Shown here piece by piece: positions 28,287-37,614 of a stretch of 64,000 nt of DNA (its first letter is position 1; each line of letters begins with the position of its first letter). The stretch lies in the NCBI GenBank assembly GCA_035325705.1, contig DAOKZI010000001.1, positions 310,001 through 374,000 on the forward strand, given 5' to 3'. The notes under the pieces were generated by a model. It was not told the DNA's origin. It searched no databases and saw nothing but the letters and a program-made list of their open reading frames with translations. A program made the translations under genes and the position numbers. The DNA comes from Ga0077536 sp035325705. Its GTDB lineage: Bacteria > Pseudomonadota > Gammaproteobacteria > Ga0077536.

Positions 28287-29443
28287 GGCGCGGCCGGCCG
28301 CGCGGCGACCCGCTCGATCGCCGCGCCGGGCACGAGCCGCGACTGTCCGTCGACGACGATCTCGTCCCCGCGACGCAGTCCCTGCGTCACCACCATTTCT
28401 TCGCCGTAGGCATGGGCGAGCTCGACGGCCTGCCGTTGCGCCTTGTCCGCGACGATGCGATAGACGAAGGCGCCGTCGAGACCGTGCTGCACGGCCGCCG
28501 CAGGCACCACCAGGGCGCCGGGCGTGCTCGCGAGCTGCAGGGTCACGGTCACGAACTGGCCGGGCCACAGACGGGCAGCGGCATTGGCGAACTGCGCCTT
28601 GACGCGGATGGTCCCCGTCGCCGCATCCACGGCGTTGTCGATCTGCAGCAACTCGCCCGCGGCCAGCTCGACGCCGCCGTCGCGATCGTAGGCGCGCACC
28701 GTGGCGGGCGCGGGCGCCGCGAGCAGGGCTTGCACCCGCGGCAGCAGGTCCTGCGGCAGATTGAAGACGATCGCGATGGGATCGATCTGCGTCACCGTCA
28801 CCAACCCGCGGGCATCGCTCGTGCGCACCAGGTTGCCGGGATCGATCAGACGCAGGCCGACCCGGCCGCTCAGCGGCGCTGCGATCCGCGTATAGGAGAG
28901 CTGCACCTCGGCGGCCTGGATCCGGGCGCGAATCGCGGCGGCGTTCGCCTCGAGCTGCGCGAGCGTCGCCTGCTGCTGGTCCACGGTCCGGCTCGCGATG
29001 GCGTCGTCGGCGAGCAGGTTGCGATAGCGCTTCAAATCGATCTCGGCGAGCGCGATCTCCGCCGCATTGCGGGCGAGATCCGCCCGCGCCTGCGCGAGGC
29101 TGGCGAGGATCGGCCGATCGTCGATGCGCGCGAGCGGCGCGCCCTTTTCGACGTACTGCCCTTCTTCGAACGACACCTCGAGCAGGATGCCGTCGATCTG
29201 GGTACGAACCACGGCGCTGTGCAGCGATTGCACCGTGCCCAGGGCGGTTCGAAGGTCCGCCACGTCGCGCTCGAGCACCTTCGCGACGACGACGGGCACG
29301 GCGGACGGCGCCGCGGCGGCGGGCGCCGCCGGTACTTCGAGCCGCTGGCGCACGAAGACGCTCAGGCCCAGGAGCAACAGCAAGGCGCCGCCCCAAAGCA
29401 GGACGGCGCGGCGGCCGGACACGGGCTTCACCGCGGGGGTCAT
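28283..29443 (-). CDS. RND efflux membrane fusion protein (MdtA-like)
   Basis: Periplasmic adaptor (386 aa) anchored by an N-terminal helix (about residues 13-31). It has a biotinyl-lipoyl-like domain (QIDGILLEVSFEEGQYVEKG), an alpha-hairpin with SRTVDQQQATLAQLEANAAA, and a beta-barrel segment SYTRIAAPLSGRVGLRLIDP that matches the MdtA group. The ATG at 29443 (MTPAVKPVSGRR) was chosen because upstream residues look non-coding. First gene of the five-gene operon adaptor-pump-channel-regulator-kinase. Confidence 0.92.
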   Translation of the reverse strand: MTPAVKPVSGRRAVLLWGGALLLLLGLSVFVRQRLEVPAAPAAAAPSAVPVVVAKVLERDVADLRTALGTVQSLHSAVVRTQIDGILLEVSFEEGQYVEKGAPLARIDDRPILASLAQARADLARNAAEIALAEIDLKRYRNLLADDAIASRTVDQQQATLAQLEANAAAIRARIQAAEVQLSYTRIAAPLSGRVGLRLIDPGNLVRTSDARGLVTVTQIDPIAIVFNLPQDLLPRVQALLAAPAPATVRAYDRDGGVELAAGELLQIDNAVDAATGTIRVKAQFANAAARLWPGQFVTVTLQLASTPGALVVPAAAVQHGLDGAFVYRIVADKAQRQAVELAHAYGEEMVVTQGLRRGDEIVVDGQSRLVPGAAIERVAARPAAP

Positions 29444-29550
29444 GCGCCAAAAATACTCTCGAAGTGCAAGGGAATAGTAACCGTACCGGCGATCTCGGCG
29501 CGCGCCGCCGCGGGCAGAGGTCGAGATTATCGCGCAGCGACGGACTCGAG

Positions 29551-29580
29551 GATGACGCAATGCTGACAATTGCGTCAGCT
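29551..29580. promoter_or_regulatory. Nested palindromes upstream of the efflux operon, candidate response-regulator operator
   Basis: TGACGCAAT (29553-29561) and ATTGCGTCA (29569-29577) form a 9-bp inverted repeat with a 7-nt spacer. Overlapping it, GCTGAC (29562-29567) and GTCAGC (29574-29579) form a second repeat with a 6-nt spacer. The site lies about 110 bp upstream of the membrane fusion protein ATG. OmpR/CusR-family regulators bind such TGAC-containing repeats, and one is encoded in this operon, so the link is reasonable but untested. Confidence 0.45.
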
Positions 29581-29820
29581 TGCGCAGTCGAATGGAGACG
29601 CGGCGTGCGGATCTTCCGAGCGCGTGACGCCGATCGCGCCTTGCAGGCCCGTTCAGTGCTTCAGTCGATCACGTCGGAGGGAGACGAGCGCAGCGGGGAA
29701 CCGCTCCGCTCGCCGGCGTCGCGAGGGCGCGCCGGCTCAGGGCCTGAAGACCGGCGAGAGGCCGGCTTTCAGCGGCGAAGCGCGCGGGTGGTCCAGGAAA
29801 AAATGCCGCCCGGCATCGAT
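29581..29820. other. Intergenic stretch with no recognised gene
   Basis: This 240-bp stretch lies between the candidate operator and a small ORF. It holds GC-rich imperfect hairpins (for example GCCGGCTCAGG...CCGGCGAGAGGCCGGC around 29728-29765) but no convincing reading frame, promoter or RNA. The open frames across it look like high-GC shadow frames. Confidence 0.4.
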
Positions 29821-29988
29821 TCAAGCTTCATCGCGACCCTTCGGCCGCGGGCGGCGCGGTGCGCGCTCGGGCAAGGGCAGACGCACCCGGGCCGGCTCGC
29901 GGCCGGCTCCCGGCAGCGTCGGCAGGCCGATCAGCCATTTCCCTTCGATGAACACCGCTATCGCCGTCTTCCGTTTCTTGTGGCTCAT
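29821..29988 (-). CDS. Small basic protein of unknown function (55 aa)
   Basis: A short frame begins MSHKKRKTAIAVFIEGKWL and ends in an Arg/Pro-rich tail (PRRPRPKGRDEA). A GAGG motif lies 8 bp upstream of the ATG, which is the main support. The protein is strongly basic with no membrane helix. I recognise no family. It lies alone between the efflux operon promoter region and the SRPBCC gene, on the minus strand. Confidence 0.4.
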   Translation of the reverse strand: MSHKKRKTAIAVFIEGKWLIGLPTLPGAGREPARVRLPLPERAPRRPRPKGRDEA

Positions 29989-30100
29989 GTGCAGATCCTC
30001 GTGTCACGCAAAGCGCGGGCATTCTGGTGATTGCGCAGCGCAAGGGGCTGTCGGACATCGGGCCGGAAGCGCGACCGTTCCCGGCGCGTCGCCGCGCGCT

Positions 30101-30592
30101 TCAAGGCTCGCGCCGCGCCGGCGATTCGACGTGCCGGTGATGTACGCTGCCGCGCCAGCCTTCGGCTTCGCTCGCGCGCATTTCGACGTGGCGGCGAAAC
30201 GCCTCGAGCTCGCGCCGCACGCGCGCCGCCGTCAGATCGAGCGCTTCGGCGAGCCGTTCGGCGATGCCGTCGCTGTCGTAGAGGATGCGCAGATGCAAGC
30301 GCGAACGCGTCGTAGCCAGCGGCGTGAAGCGCACGACGCCGGCGTTGTATTTGCCCGAGGTCGTTGCCCATGCGATGCGCTCGTCCGGGATCTGTTCGAT
30401 GATCTCGGCCGTCCAGGTGCGTTCGGCGCCCGCGATTTCCACGCGCCAGCGCACGTGCGTGTCGTCGATTTGCACGACCTCACGCACGCCGCTCATGAAC
30501 TGCGGGAATTCTTCGAACCGCGTCCATTGGTCGTAGGCCGTGCGCACGGGCACGTCGAGATCGATCGACTCTTCGATGCGATGTTCCATCAC
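30101..30592 (-). CDS. SRPBCC (polyketide cyclase/dehydrase-like) protein
   Basis: A 163 aa soluble protein with the START/SRPBCC pattern. It begins HRIEESIDLDVPVRTAYDQW, followed by FEEFPQFMSGVREV and the strand-rich core with WTAEIIEQIPDERIAW. Proteins of this type bind hydrophobic ligands, and many are annotated cyclase/dehydrase without known activity. A second Met gives an alternative start one codon later. No operon partner is evident. Confidence 0.8.
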   Translation of the reverse strand: MMEHRIEESIDLDVPVRTAYDQWTRFEEFPQFMSGVREVVQIDDTHVRWRVEIAGAERTWTAEIIEQIPDERIAWATTSGKYNAGVVRFTPLATTRSRLHLRILYDSDGIAERLAEALDLTAARVRRELEAFRRHVEMRASEAEGWRGSVHHRHVESPARREP

Positions 30593-30769
30593 GGCAGCTC
30601 CTGCTTCGATGCGCCATCCTCGATCGCGCCGCCGCCGCGCGGCTATCGGGCGAGCGCGCCGGACGAGCGCGCGCGAGTCCTACGGACGATGCGCATCGCG
30701 GCGGCTGTCGCGCCCGGCGGCGACGGGCGATGCTGAAAATCGCATCATCACGAAAGGCAGGAGGCCAGC

Positions 30770-30970
30770 ATGAATCACAGCGTCTGTGACATCGCCGTCG
30801 GCATGATCCTCGGCTACGCGCTCGCGCGCGGGATCTCGCATGCGCATCAGGACAGCCCGCTCAGCGAGGGCGCCGATGCGATGTCGGAAGAGCACACGCG
30901 CCAAGCATCCGCCGCGATGCGGCGCGGCGAGCAAGGCGGCGGCGGTGCGGGAATGCAGTCGGCGCGCTGA
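30770..30970 (+). CDS. Small hypothetical protein (66 aa)
   Basis: A strong Shine-Dalgarno (AGGAGG about 6 bp before the ATG) supports translation. The protein has a short hydrophobic segment (DIAVGMILGYALARGI, about residues 7-22) then a polar, Gly/Ser-rich tail with EEHTRQASAAMRRGEQ. It may be membrane-associated. No family is recognised. Confidence 0.5.
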   Translation: MNHSVCDIAVGMILGYALARGISHAHQDSPLSEGADAMSEEHTRQASAAMRRGEQGGGGAGMQSAR

Positions 30971-31274
30971 GGACGCAGCGGCGTCCAATCGTTCTCGTTC
31001 GTCCTCGCGCCGGCCGCGACGATGGGCTCGTGGCCGGCGCGAGGGTCCGCGATCGTCGGACCCACGGTCCGTGATTTCGGCAACGACGGCAGGGAAGTCG
31101 CCCTGAGGCAGGACCTGCGCGGCGCATGTGTCCCGCTTCGTCCTCTTACCCTTATCCCCTGACGGCCAGGTGGTGCATCGGGCGCGGTAACAGCGTAATT
31201 TTCTCGGGAATTGAAGGGGCGCGAATTGCGACGCGCCGGCTTCAGTGCTCAGTTCTCGTACCGTTCGGAGACCG
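30971..31274. other. 304-bp intergenic region before nnrS, no gene seen
   Basis: The sequence is GC-rich and contains imperfect dyads (for example GGTCCG...CGGACC around 31046-31072) but no obvious FNR/NNR box of the TTGAT-N4-ATCAA type. A GGAG motif at 31267-31270 serves as the nnrS ribosome binding site. No small gene or structured RNA could be recognised. Confidence 0.4.
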
Positions 31275-32447
31275 ATGATGACCACACCCGTCCTGCGCCT
31301 GGGCTTTCGGCCTTTTTTCCTGTCCGCCGGTGTTTTCGCAGTCGTCGCGATGATGCTGTGGGTATTCCTGTGGCGCGACGGCCGGCTGGGTGCCTGGTCG
31401 CCGACCGCGGTCGATCCGATTGCCTGGCACGCGCACGAGATGGTGTTCGGTTACGCGCTCGCCGTGGTCGCCGGCTTCCTGCTGACCGCCGTGCGCAACT
31501 GGACCGCGCGGCCGACGCCCACCGGCGGCGCGCTCGCGGCGCTGGTCGCCTGCTGGGCGCTGGCGCGCGTGTGCCTGCTCGCCGGCCCCGGCGCGCTGCC
31601 GATCGCCGCCTTTTTCGATCTGGCGTTCAACCTGGGTTTGCTCGTCGGCGTCGCGCGCCCGATCGTCGCGGTCGGCCAGAAGCGTCAGGCCGGCATCGTG
31701 TCCAAGATCGCGCTGCTCGGCATCGCCAACGCGCTGTTCTACGTCGGCGCCGCGGGTTGGCTCGCGATCTCGCCGCTGATGGTGGCGCAGGCGGCCGTGT
31801 TTCTGCTCGTCGCACTGGTGCTGACGCTGGCCGGCCGCGTGCTGCCCGGTTTCATCGAGCGCGGCGTGCGCGTGCCGGTGAGGATCCACGATCCCCTGTG
31901 GCCGGCACGCGCGAGCCTGGTGCTGTTCTTTGCCTTCTTCGTGGTGGAGATCTTTCTCGATCTGCCGCGCATCGCAGCCGCGCTCGCCGCGGCGCTCGCC
32001 GTCGTGACCGCCTGGCGGCTGATCGCCTGGCACACGCGCGCGCTGTGGCGCGAGCCGCTGCTGTGGGGACTCTATGCGGCGCTGCTCGCGATCTGGGCGG
32101 GCTTCGTGCTCTACGCGCTCGCCGACTGGCTCGCGCTGCCGCGTACGCTCGCCCTGCACGCCTTTGCGGCCGGCGGCATCGGCCTCGCGACGCTCGCGAT
32201 GATGGCGCGCGTCTCGCTCGGTCACACCGGTCGCGACATCCGGCGACCGCCGGCGGTCGTCGGCCCCGCGCTGGGCGTGCTGGCGGCCGGGGTGATCGCG
32301 CGCGTCGCCTTACCGCTCGTATGGCCGGACGGCTATGCGCAGGCGGTGCTCGCCGCGCAGACGCTGTGGGCGCTCGCCTTCGCGCTGTTCGTCGTCGCCT
32401 ATGCGCCGATCTTGCTCGCGCCACGCGTCGACGGCGCCGACGGCTGA
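31275..32447 (+). CDS. nnrS: NnrS family heme-copper membrane protein
   Basis: Polytopic inner-membrane protein (390 aa, about 12 helices). It begins with the family sequence VLRLGFRPFFLSAGVFAVV and has conserved histidines in WHAHEMVFGYALAVVAGFLL, IAWHTRALW, LALHAFAAGGIG and SLGHTGR. NnrS proteins contribute to nitric-oxide and nitrosative-stress tolerance and are often near denitrification genes; none is seen nearby. The second-frame ATG at 31275 was chosen for its ribosome binding site; the frame opens at 31245. Converges on the GGDEF-EAL gene. Confidence 0.92.
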   Translation: MMTTPVLRLGFRPFFLSAGVFAVVAMMLWVFLWRDGRLGAWSPTAVDPIAWHAHEMVFGYALAVVAGFLLTAVRNWTARPTPTGGALAALVACWALARVCLLAGPGALPIAAFFDLAFNLGLLVGVARPIVAVGQKRQAGIVSKIALLGIANALFYVGAAGWLAISPLMVAQAAVFLLVALVLTLAGRVLPGFIERGVRVPVRIHDPLWPARASLVLFFAFFVVEIFLDLPRIAAALAAALAVVTAWRLIAWHTRALWREPLLWGLYAALLAIWAGFVLYALADWLALPRTLALHAFAAGGIGLATLAMMARVSLGHTGRDIRRPPAVVGPALGVLAAGVIARVALPLVWPDGYAQAVLAAQTLWALAFALFVVAYAPILLAPRVDGADG

Positions 32448-32465
32448 GTCAAAGCCGGCGCTCGC

Positions 32466-35351
32466 TCAGGCCCGCGGTCGCGATATGCCGGCCGCGGCGG
32501 GCGCGAAGCGCGCCTCGAGCTGCGCGGCACACACCGGTGCGCCGGTGTGGAATCCCTGGACTTCATCGCAACCCAGCGCGTGGAGGAAACGGAGCTGAGC
32601 CGGATGCTCGACGCCTTCGGCGACGACCGGCAGATGCAGCGCATCGGCCATCGCGAGTATCGCGCGCACCAGCGCGTCCGCCTCCTCGCTGTCGGTGAGA
32701 TCGCGGATGAACAGGCGATCGATCTTCAGGCGCGCGAAAGGATATTGCTTCAGCGCGCCGAGATTGGAGTAGCCGGTGCCGAAGTCGTCGATCGCGATCG
32801 ACACGCCCAGCGCGCGGAAACCTTCGAGCATGTCGCGCGCGAGCTCGCGCTGGCGCAGCACGCAGGATTCGGTGACTTCGAGCTCGAGCAGCGCCGCGTC
32901 GACCGCATGCGCGTGGAGCAGCGTGCGCAGACGCTCCGGCAGACCCAGATCCTCGAACTGGCGCGCCGAGAGGTTCACCGCCATGCGCATCGGCGGCAGC
33001 CCTCTGCGGCGCCAGGCGGCGAGCTGCGCGATCGCCGTCGCCAGCACCCACTCGCCGATCGGCGCGATCAGCCGGCTGTCTTCGGCCAGCGGCACGAACT
33101 CGCCGGGCAGCACGAGGCCGCGCGTCGGATGCTGCCAGCGCAACAGCGCCTCGACGCCGACGATCCCGCCCGTGCGCAGATCGATCTGCGGCTGGTAGTG
33201 CAGCAGGAACTCGCCGCGCTCCAGCGCCCGCCGCAGCTCGCCCTCCAGCCGGCGCCGCGCCTGCAGCTCGCGCTCGAGATCCTCGCTGAACAGCCGCCAG
33301 CCGTTGCGCCCCGCGCTCTTCGCCGCATAGAGCGCGAGATCGGCCTGACGCACGAGCGTCTCGTCCGCGATCGCCATCGCGCCGTGCGCGACCGCGACGC
33401 CGACCGTGGCCGTCACGTGCAGCCGCTGGCCGTCGATCGCGATCGGCTCGCGCAGGCGCGCGCAGAGCTGTTCCGCCATCGCCGTCGCCTCCTGCGGCGA
33501 GGCGAGACCGGACAGCACCACGATGAACTCGTCGCCGCCGTAGCGGGCGACGAGATCGCCGGCGCGCCGCGTCGCGCCGATGCGGCGCGCGACCTCCTGC
33601 AGCAGCCGATCGCCGGCCGCGTGACCCAGTGTGTCGTTGACGGCTTTGAACTCGTCGAGATCCGCGTACAGCAGTGCGATCCAGTCGCCGCGCCGGCGCG
33701 CCTCGGCGAGCGTCGCGCGCAGGCGCTCGACGAGCTGCGCGCGGTTCGGCAGGCCGGTCAGCAGATCGTGGTAGGCCAGGCGCTCGATGCGCCGCTCGGT
33801 CTCGACCTGATCGCTGACGTCACGCACCACGCCGGCCACCAGCCGCCTGCCGTCGTAGCTCGACCACACGTTGTCGGCGTGCGCGAGTATCCAGCGCAGG
33901 GCGCCGTCGGCGCGGTGATAGCGATAGCGCAGCTCGATACTGCCGTCGTTCTCCTCGGCGAACAGCCGCTCGAAGGCGGCGGCGACGCGCGCCCGATCCT
34001 CCGCGTGCACGCCGTCCAGCCAGGCGCGCACCGTGTGCGGAAGATGCTCGGGCGGCGCACCGAAGAGGCGGCAGGCCTCCTCCGACCAGCGCACGCGGCC
34101 GGCGAAGGACGGCTCGGCCGACCACGCGCCGACCCCGGCCACGGCCTGCGCCGTCTTCAGGAGGTGGACGTGCTCGCGCAGCGCCTCCTCGGTCTGGCGC
34201 CGCGCGCTGACGTCGAGGATGAAGCCGTAGCTGAGCCGCTCGCCGTCGACGAGGATCGGCGCGCCGCCGACCGTGTCCTGCACCCAGCGGAACTGCCCGT
34301 CCGGCATCATCAGCCGATACTCGCAGCAATAGGGCGTGCCGTTCGCGCAGCTCTCGCGCCACAAGCGATCGGCCCGCTCGCGATCGGCGGGATGCAGATG
34401 CGCATACCAGTACGCATGGCCGCCGGCGACCCATTGCTCGGGATCGTGACCGAACAGCGTCTTGAGCTGCGGGCTGGCGTACTTGCTGTAGCCGGGACGA
34501 TCGGCGTATTCGATGAATACCGCGCCCGGCAGGTTCTCGATCAGACGCCGCTGCGCGTTCTCGGCGTCGGCGAGCCGCGCCTGCGTCTCGTCGACGCGTC
34601 CCATCATGCGATCGAGGGCCTGGCCGACGCGCGCGAGCTCGTCGCGGCCGGCGAGCCCGCAGACGAGGCCGCGCTCGCCGCGACCGTAGCGCTCGGCGAT
34701 CTGCACGATGCGGCCGGCGCGCAGCGTGACGCGGCGATGCAGGAACAGCCCGATCGGCAGCGCCGAGGAGGCGACCAGCAGCGCGAGCACGATGGCGTTC
34801 AGCTCGGCGTGCCGGCGCGCGACGCCGAGATGATCGCTGTAGTCGTACATCAGATAGAGCAGCGCCGGCGGCGTGCCCGAGGAGGCGTCGATGCCGCGAT
34901 AGAGGTGCACGCGGCCGCGCTCGGCGTCGTTGTCGAGCAGGGCCGTTCGCGCGCCCGCCGCCGCGCGCAGCCGCGCCTCGAAGGCCGCGCGCGCCAACCC
35001 CGCCGAGGACGGCAGCGCGCCCTCGCGCGCGGCGCCGCCGACCTCGCCTGCCGCCGCGAGCAGGTGCCCGCCGGCGTCGAACACCGGCGCGATCGCGAGC
35101 TTGCGGTGGATCGCGAGCCCCGCCAGCTCGCGGCGCAGCCCCGCGAGATCGCGCTCGTGCAAGGCGTGGCCTGCGGCGCGCGCGAGGCGCGCCGCGGTCT
35201 CACGCGCCTCGCCGGCGGCCGCGGCGTGCACGTGGGACAGCGAAAACCTTAGCTGCAGGCTCCAGCACAGCGCCCCGACCGCCAGCGCCACGCCGAGCAA
35301 CAGCAGCGGGATCTGCTCACGCAGGCGCAATCGCGGGCGCGGGAGGCTCAT
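32466..35351 (-). CDS. Membrane PAS-GGDEF-EAL cyclic-di-GMP protein
   Basis: A 961 aa sensor. Transmembrane helices near residues 13-33 and 180-200 flank a periplasmic region of about 145 residues; then come a HAMP-like segment, two PAS domains (about 265-385 and 390-510), a GGDEF domain with intact RYGGDEFIVVL (near residue 600), and an EAL domain with GVEALLRWQHP (near 734) and DDFGTGYSNL. Both catalytic motifs are intact, so it may be a cyclase, a phosphodiesterase or both. The ATG at 35351 overlaps the acetoacetyl-CoA synthetase stop (ATGA), an odd pairing that suggests a shared transcript. Confidence 0.94.
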   Translation of the reverse strand: MSLPRPRLRLREQIPLLLLGVALAVGALCWSLQLRFSLSHVHAAAAGEARETAARLARAAGHALHERDLAGLRRELAGLAIHRKLAIAPVFDAGGHLLAAAGEVGGAAREGALPSSAGLARAAFEARLRAAAGARTALLDNDAERGRVHLYRGIDASSGTPPALLYLMYDYSDHLGVARRHAELNAIVLALLVASSALPIGLFLHRRVTLRAGRIVQIAERYGRGERGLVCGLAGRDELARVGQALDRMMGRVDETQARLADAENAQRRLIENLPGAVFIEYADRPGYSKYASPQLKTLFGHDPEQWVAGGHAYWYAHLHPADRERADRLWRESCANGTPYCCEYRLMMPDGQFRWVQDTVGGAPILVDGERLSYGFILDVSARRQTEEALREHVHLLKTAQAVAGVGAWSAEPSFAGRVRWSEEACRLFGAPPEHLPHTVRAWLDGVHAEDRARVAAAFERLFAEENDGSIELRYRYHRADGALRWILAHADNVWSSYDGRRLVAGVVRDVSDQVETERRIERLAYHDLLTGLPNRAQLVERLRATLAEARRRGDWIALLYADLDEFKAVNDTLGHAAGDRLLQEVARRIGATRRAGDLVARYGGDEFIVVLSGLASPQEATAMAEQLCARLREPIAIDGQRLHVTATVGVAVAHGAMAIADETLVRQADLALYAAKSAGRNGWRLFSEDLERELQARRRLEGELRRALERGEFLLHYQPQIDLRTGGIVGVEALLRWQHPTRGLVLPGEFVPLAEDSRLIAPIGEWVLATAIAQLAAWRRRGLPPMRMAVNLSARQFEDLGLPERLRTLLHAHAVDAALLELEVTESCVLRQRELARDMLEGFRALGVSIAIDDFGTGYSNLGALKQYPFARLKIDRLFIRDLTDSEEADALVRAILAMADALHLPVVAEGVEHPAQLRFLHALGCDEVQGFHTGAPVCAAQLEARFAPAAAGISRPRA

Positions 35352-37336
35352 CCGGCAATGCGGTAGTCGCGCTGCTCGCGGGCGAACTCGATGAAGTAAT
35401 CGAGCGCGGCGGGATTCATCATCGCGTCGCGGCTCGCCGCCTGCGCGACGTCCACGCCCATCAGGATCTTGCGCACCGGCACTTCGAGCTTCTTGCCCGT
35501 CAAGGTGTAGGGCACGGCGTCGACCGCATAGATGCGATCCGGCACGTGGCGCGGCGAGCACTGCTCGCGCAGCGTCGCGTCGATGCGCGCGATCAGCGCC
35601 GCGTCGAGCGCGACGCCCGGCCTCGTCTTCACGAACATCGGCATGAAGAAGCGGCCGCCGGGCAGATCGAGATTGACGACGAGGCTGTCCTCGATTTCGG
35701 CCAGCGTTTCGACGCTGCGATAGATCTCGGCGGTGCCGATGCGCACGCCGTAGCGGTTCAGCGTCGAGTCGGAGCGGCCCTGGATGTAGCAGCCGCCGCG
35801 CGCGTTGATCTTGAGGAAGTCGCCGTGCCGCCACTTGCCCGGGTATTCGGCGAAATAGGAATCGCGGTAGCGCCGCATGTCCGGATCGTTCCAGAAGTAG
35901 AGCGGCATCGAGGGCATCGGCTGGCAGCACACCAGCTCGCCGACTTCGCCGACGACGGACCGGCCCGCCTCGTCATAGGCTTGGACGTCGACGCCGAGCC
36001 CGCGCACCTGGATTTCGCCGGCATAGACCGGCTCGGTCGCCGCGCCGACGACGAAGCCGGCGCAGATGTCCGTGCCGCCGCTCTGCGAGGTCACCCACAG
36101 ATCGGATTTCACCTCGTCGTAGAGCCACTGCATCGACTCCGGCGTGACGGGCGAGCCGGACAGCAGCACGCCTTCGAGCGCGTCATAGGCATGCTTCTCG
36201 CGCGGCACCACGCCGTTCTTCTGCATCATGCCGACATAGGTCGGGCTCGCGCCGAACAGGGTCGCGCGCGTCTCGCTCGCGAGCCGCCACAGCACGTCGA
36301 TCTCCGGGCTCGCGGGGTTGCCGTCGTAGATCACGGCCGCAGCGCCGACGATCAGCGCCCCGACGAGAACGTTCCACATGATCCAGCCCGAGGTGGTGTA
36401 GAAGAACATCGTCGAGCCGGGCCGCAGATTGCAATGCAGGGCGAGGCTCTTGTGCAGCTCGAGCGTGATGCCGCCGTGGCCGTGCACCAGGGCCTTCGGC
36501 AGGCCCGTGGTGCCCGAGGAGTAGACGACCCACAGCGGATGATCGAAGGGAAGCTGCTCGTAGACGAGCGGCCCCGGCGCCGGCGCGGCGAGCAGATCCC
36601 GCCATTCGAGCGCCTGCGGCACCGGCGGCGGCGCCGCGGTGTCGACGTGGCGCAGATAGATCACATGCGCGAGCGAGGGCAGGGCGGCGACGATCTGCGC
36701 CGCTTCCGCGCGCCGATCGAAATGGCGCCCGCCGTAACGATAGCCGTCGACACAGAACAGCACCTTGGGCTCGATCTGCTGGAAGCGATCGAGCACGCTG
36801 CGCACGCCGAAGTCGGTCGAGCACGAGGACCACACGGCGCCGAGGCTCGCCGCGGCGAGGAAGGCGATCGCGGTCTGCGGGATGTTCGGCATGAAGGACA
36901 CGACGCGATCGCCGGGCCCGACGCCCAGCGCGCGCAGGCGCGCGGCGAGCCGCGTGACCTGCTCGAGAAGATCGTCCCAGGTGATGCGCGTCAGCGGCAC
37001 GCCCTCGCCGGCATAGTGGAAGGCCGTCTCGCCCGCGCGCGCCCGGCGCAGCATGTGCTCGGCGAAATTCAGGCGCGCGCCGGGAAACCACTCGGCGCCC
37101 GGCATCTCGCGCCGCGCGAGCACGCGCGTATACGGCGCCGAGAAGCGGATCTCGAAGAAATCGACTATCGAGGCCCAGAACGCTTCGATGTCGGCAACGG
37201 ACCAGGCGCGCAGGCTCTCGTAGTCCGGGAAATCGAGCTGGCGCTGCGCGGCGAGCCAGCGGCGATAGCGCGTGAGCTCGGTGGCCTCGACGCGCGCGGC
37301 ATCCGGCGTCCACAGCAGATCGCCTTCGTTGACCAT
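35348..37336 (-). CDS. Acetoacetyl-CoA synthetase
   Basis: ANL-superfamily ligase (662 aa) that makes acetoacetyl-CoA from acetoacetate, ATP and CoA. Motifs are the P-loop YSSGTTGLPKALVHGHGG, FYTTSGWIMWN, the A5-type VTSQSGGTDIC, the GRSDSTLNRYGVRIG hinge and the C-terminal catalytic lysine region YTLTGKKLEVPVRKIL. Long N-terminal and C-terminal segments match AacS rather than acetyl-CoA synthetase. A strong GGAGG precedes the ATG at 37336. It is divergent (278 bp) from the acyl-CoA carboxylase, suggesting linked acyl-CoA metabolism such as ketone-body or polyhydroxyalkanoate use. Confidence 0.92.
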   Translation of the reverse strand: MVNEGDLLWTPDAARVEATELTRYRRWLAAQRQLDFPDYESLRAWSVADIEAFWASIVDFFEIRFSAPYTRVLARREMPGAEWFPGARLNFAEHMLRRARAGETAFHYAGEGVPLTRITWDDLLEQVTRLAARLRALGVGPGDRVVSFMPNIPQTAIAFLAAASLGAVWSSCSTDFGVRSVLDRFQQIEPKVLFCVDGYRYGGRHFDRRAEAAQIVAALPSLAHVIYLRHVDTAAPPPVPQALEWRDLLAAPAPGPLVYEQLPFDHPLWVVYSSGTTGLPKALVHGHGGITLELHKSLALHCNLRPGSTMFFYTTSGWIMWNVLVGALIVGAAAVIYDGNPASPEIDVLWRLASETRATLFGASPTYVGMMQKNGVVPREKHAYDALEGVLLSGSPVTPESMQWLYDEVKSDLWVTSQSGGTDICAGFVVGAATEPVYAGEIQVRGLGVDVQAYDEAGRSVVGEVGELVCCQPMPSMPLYFWNDPDMRRYRDSYFAEYPGKWRHGDFLKINARGGCYIQGRSDSTLNRYGVRIGTAEIYRSVETLAEIEDSLVVNLDLPGGRFFMPMFVKTRPGVALDAALIARIDATLREQCSPRHVPDRIYAVDAVPYTLTGKKLEVPVRKILMGVDVAQAASRDAMMNPAALDYFIEFAREQRDYRIAG

Positions 37337-37614
37337 ATCCTCCCCCCTGCCGGCCTCGCAGCGACGCCGGTCGTCCTACAATTTTTTTCGGCATGCGCCG
37401 CGACCGGCATCCGCCGACGGCGAGCCGCTCACGGCCTGCCCGCGGGCACGCGGACTATAGCAAGCCGGACGAAGCCGCCTGAAGGCCCGCATAGGCCTCG
37501 GCGATCGTGTTAACGTGCCGGCTCCGCCGTCCGGCGGTCATCACAGCAGGAAATGCTCGGCATGCTCGACGACTCGATCGCGGCCGGCGGCCGTCCTCGG
37601 TCCGGAGCCGAATC

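Noticed and set aside
29570..30736. Long plus-strand frame antisense to the SRPBCC gene
   Set aside because: No motif, biased Arg/Ala content, and the minus-strand SRPBCC protein is clearly real.
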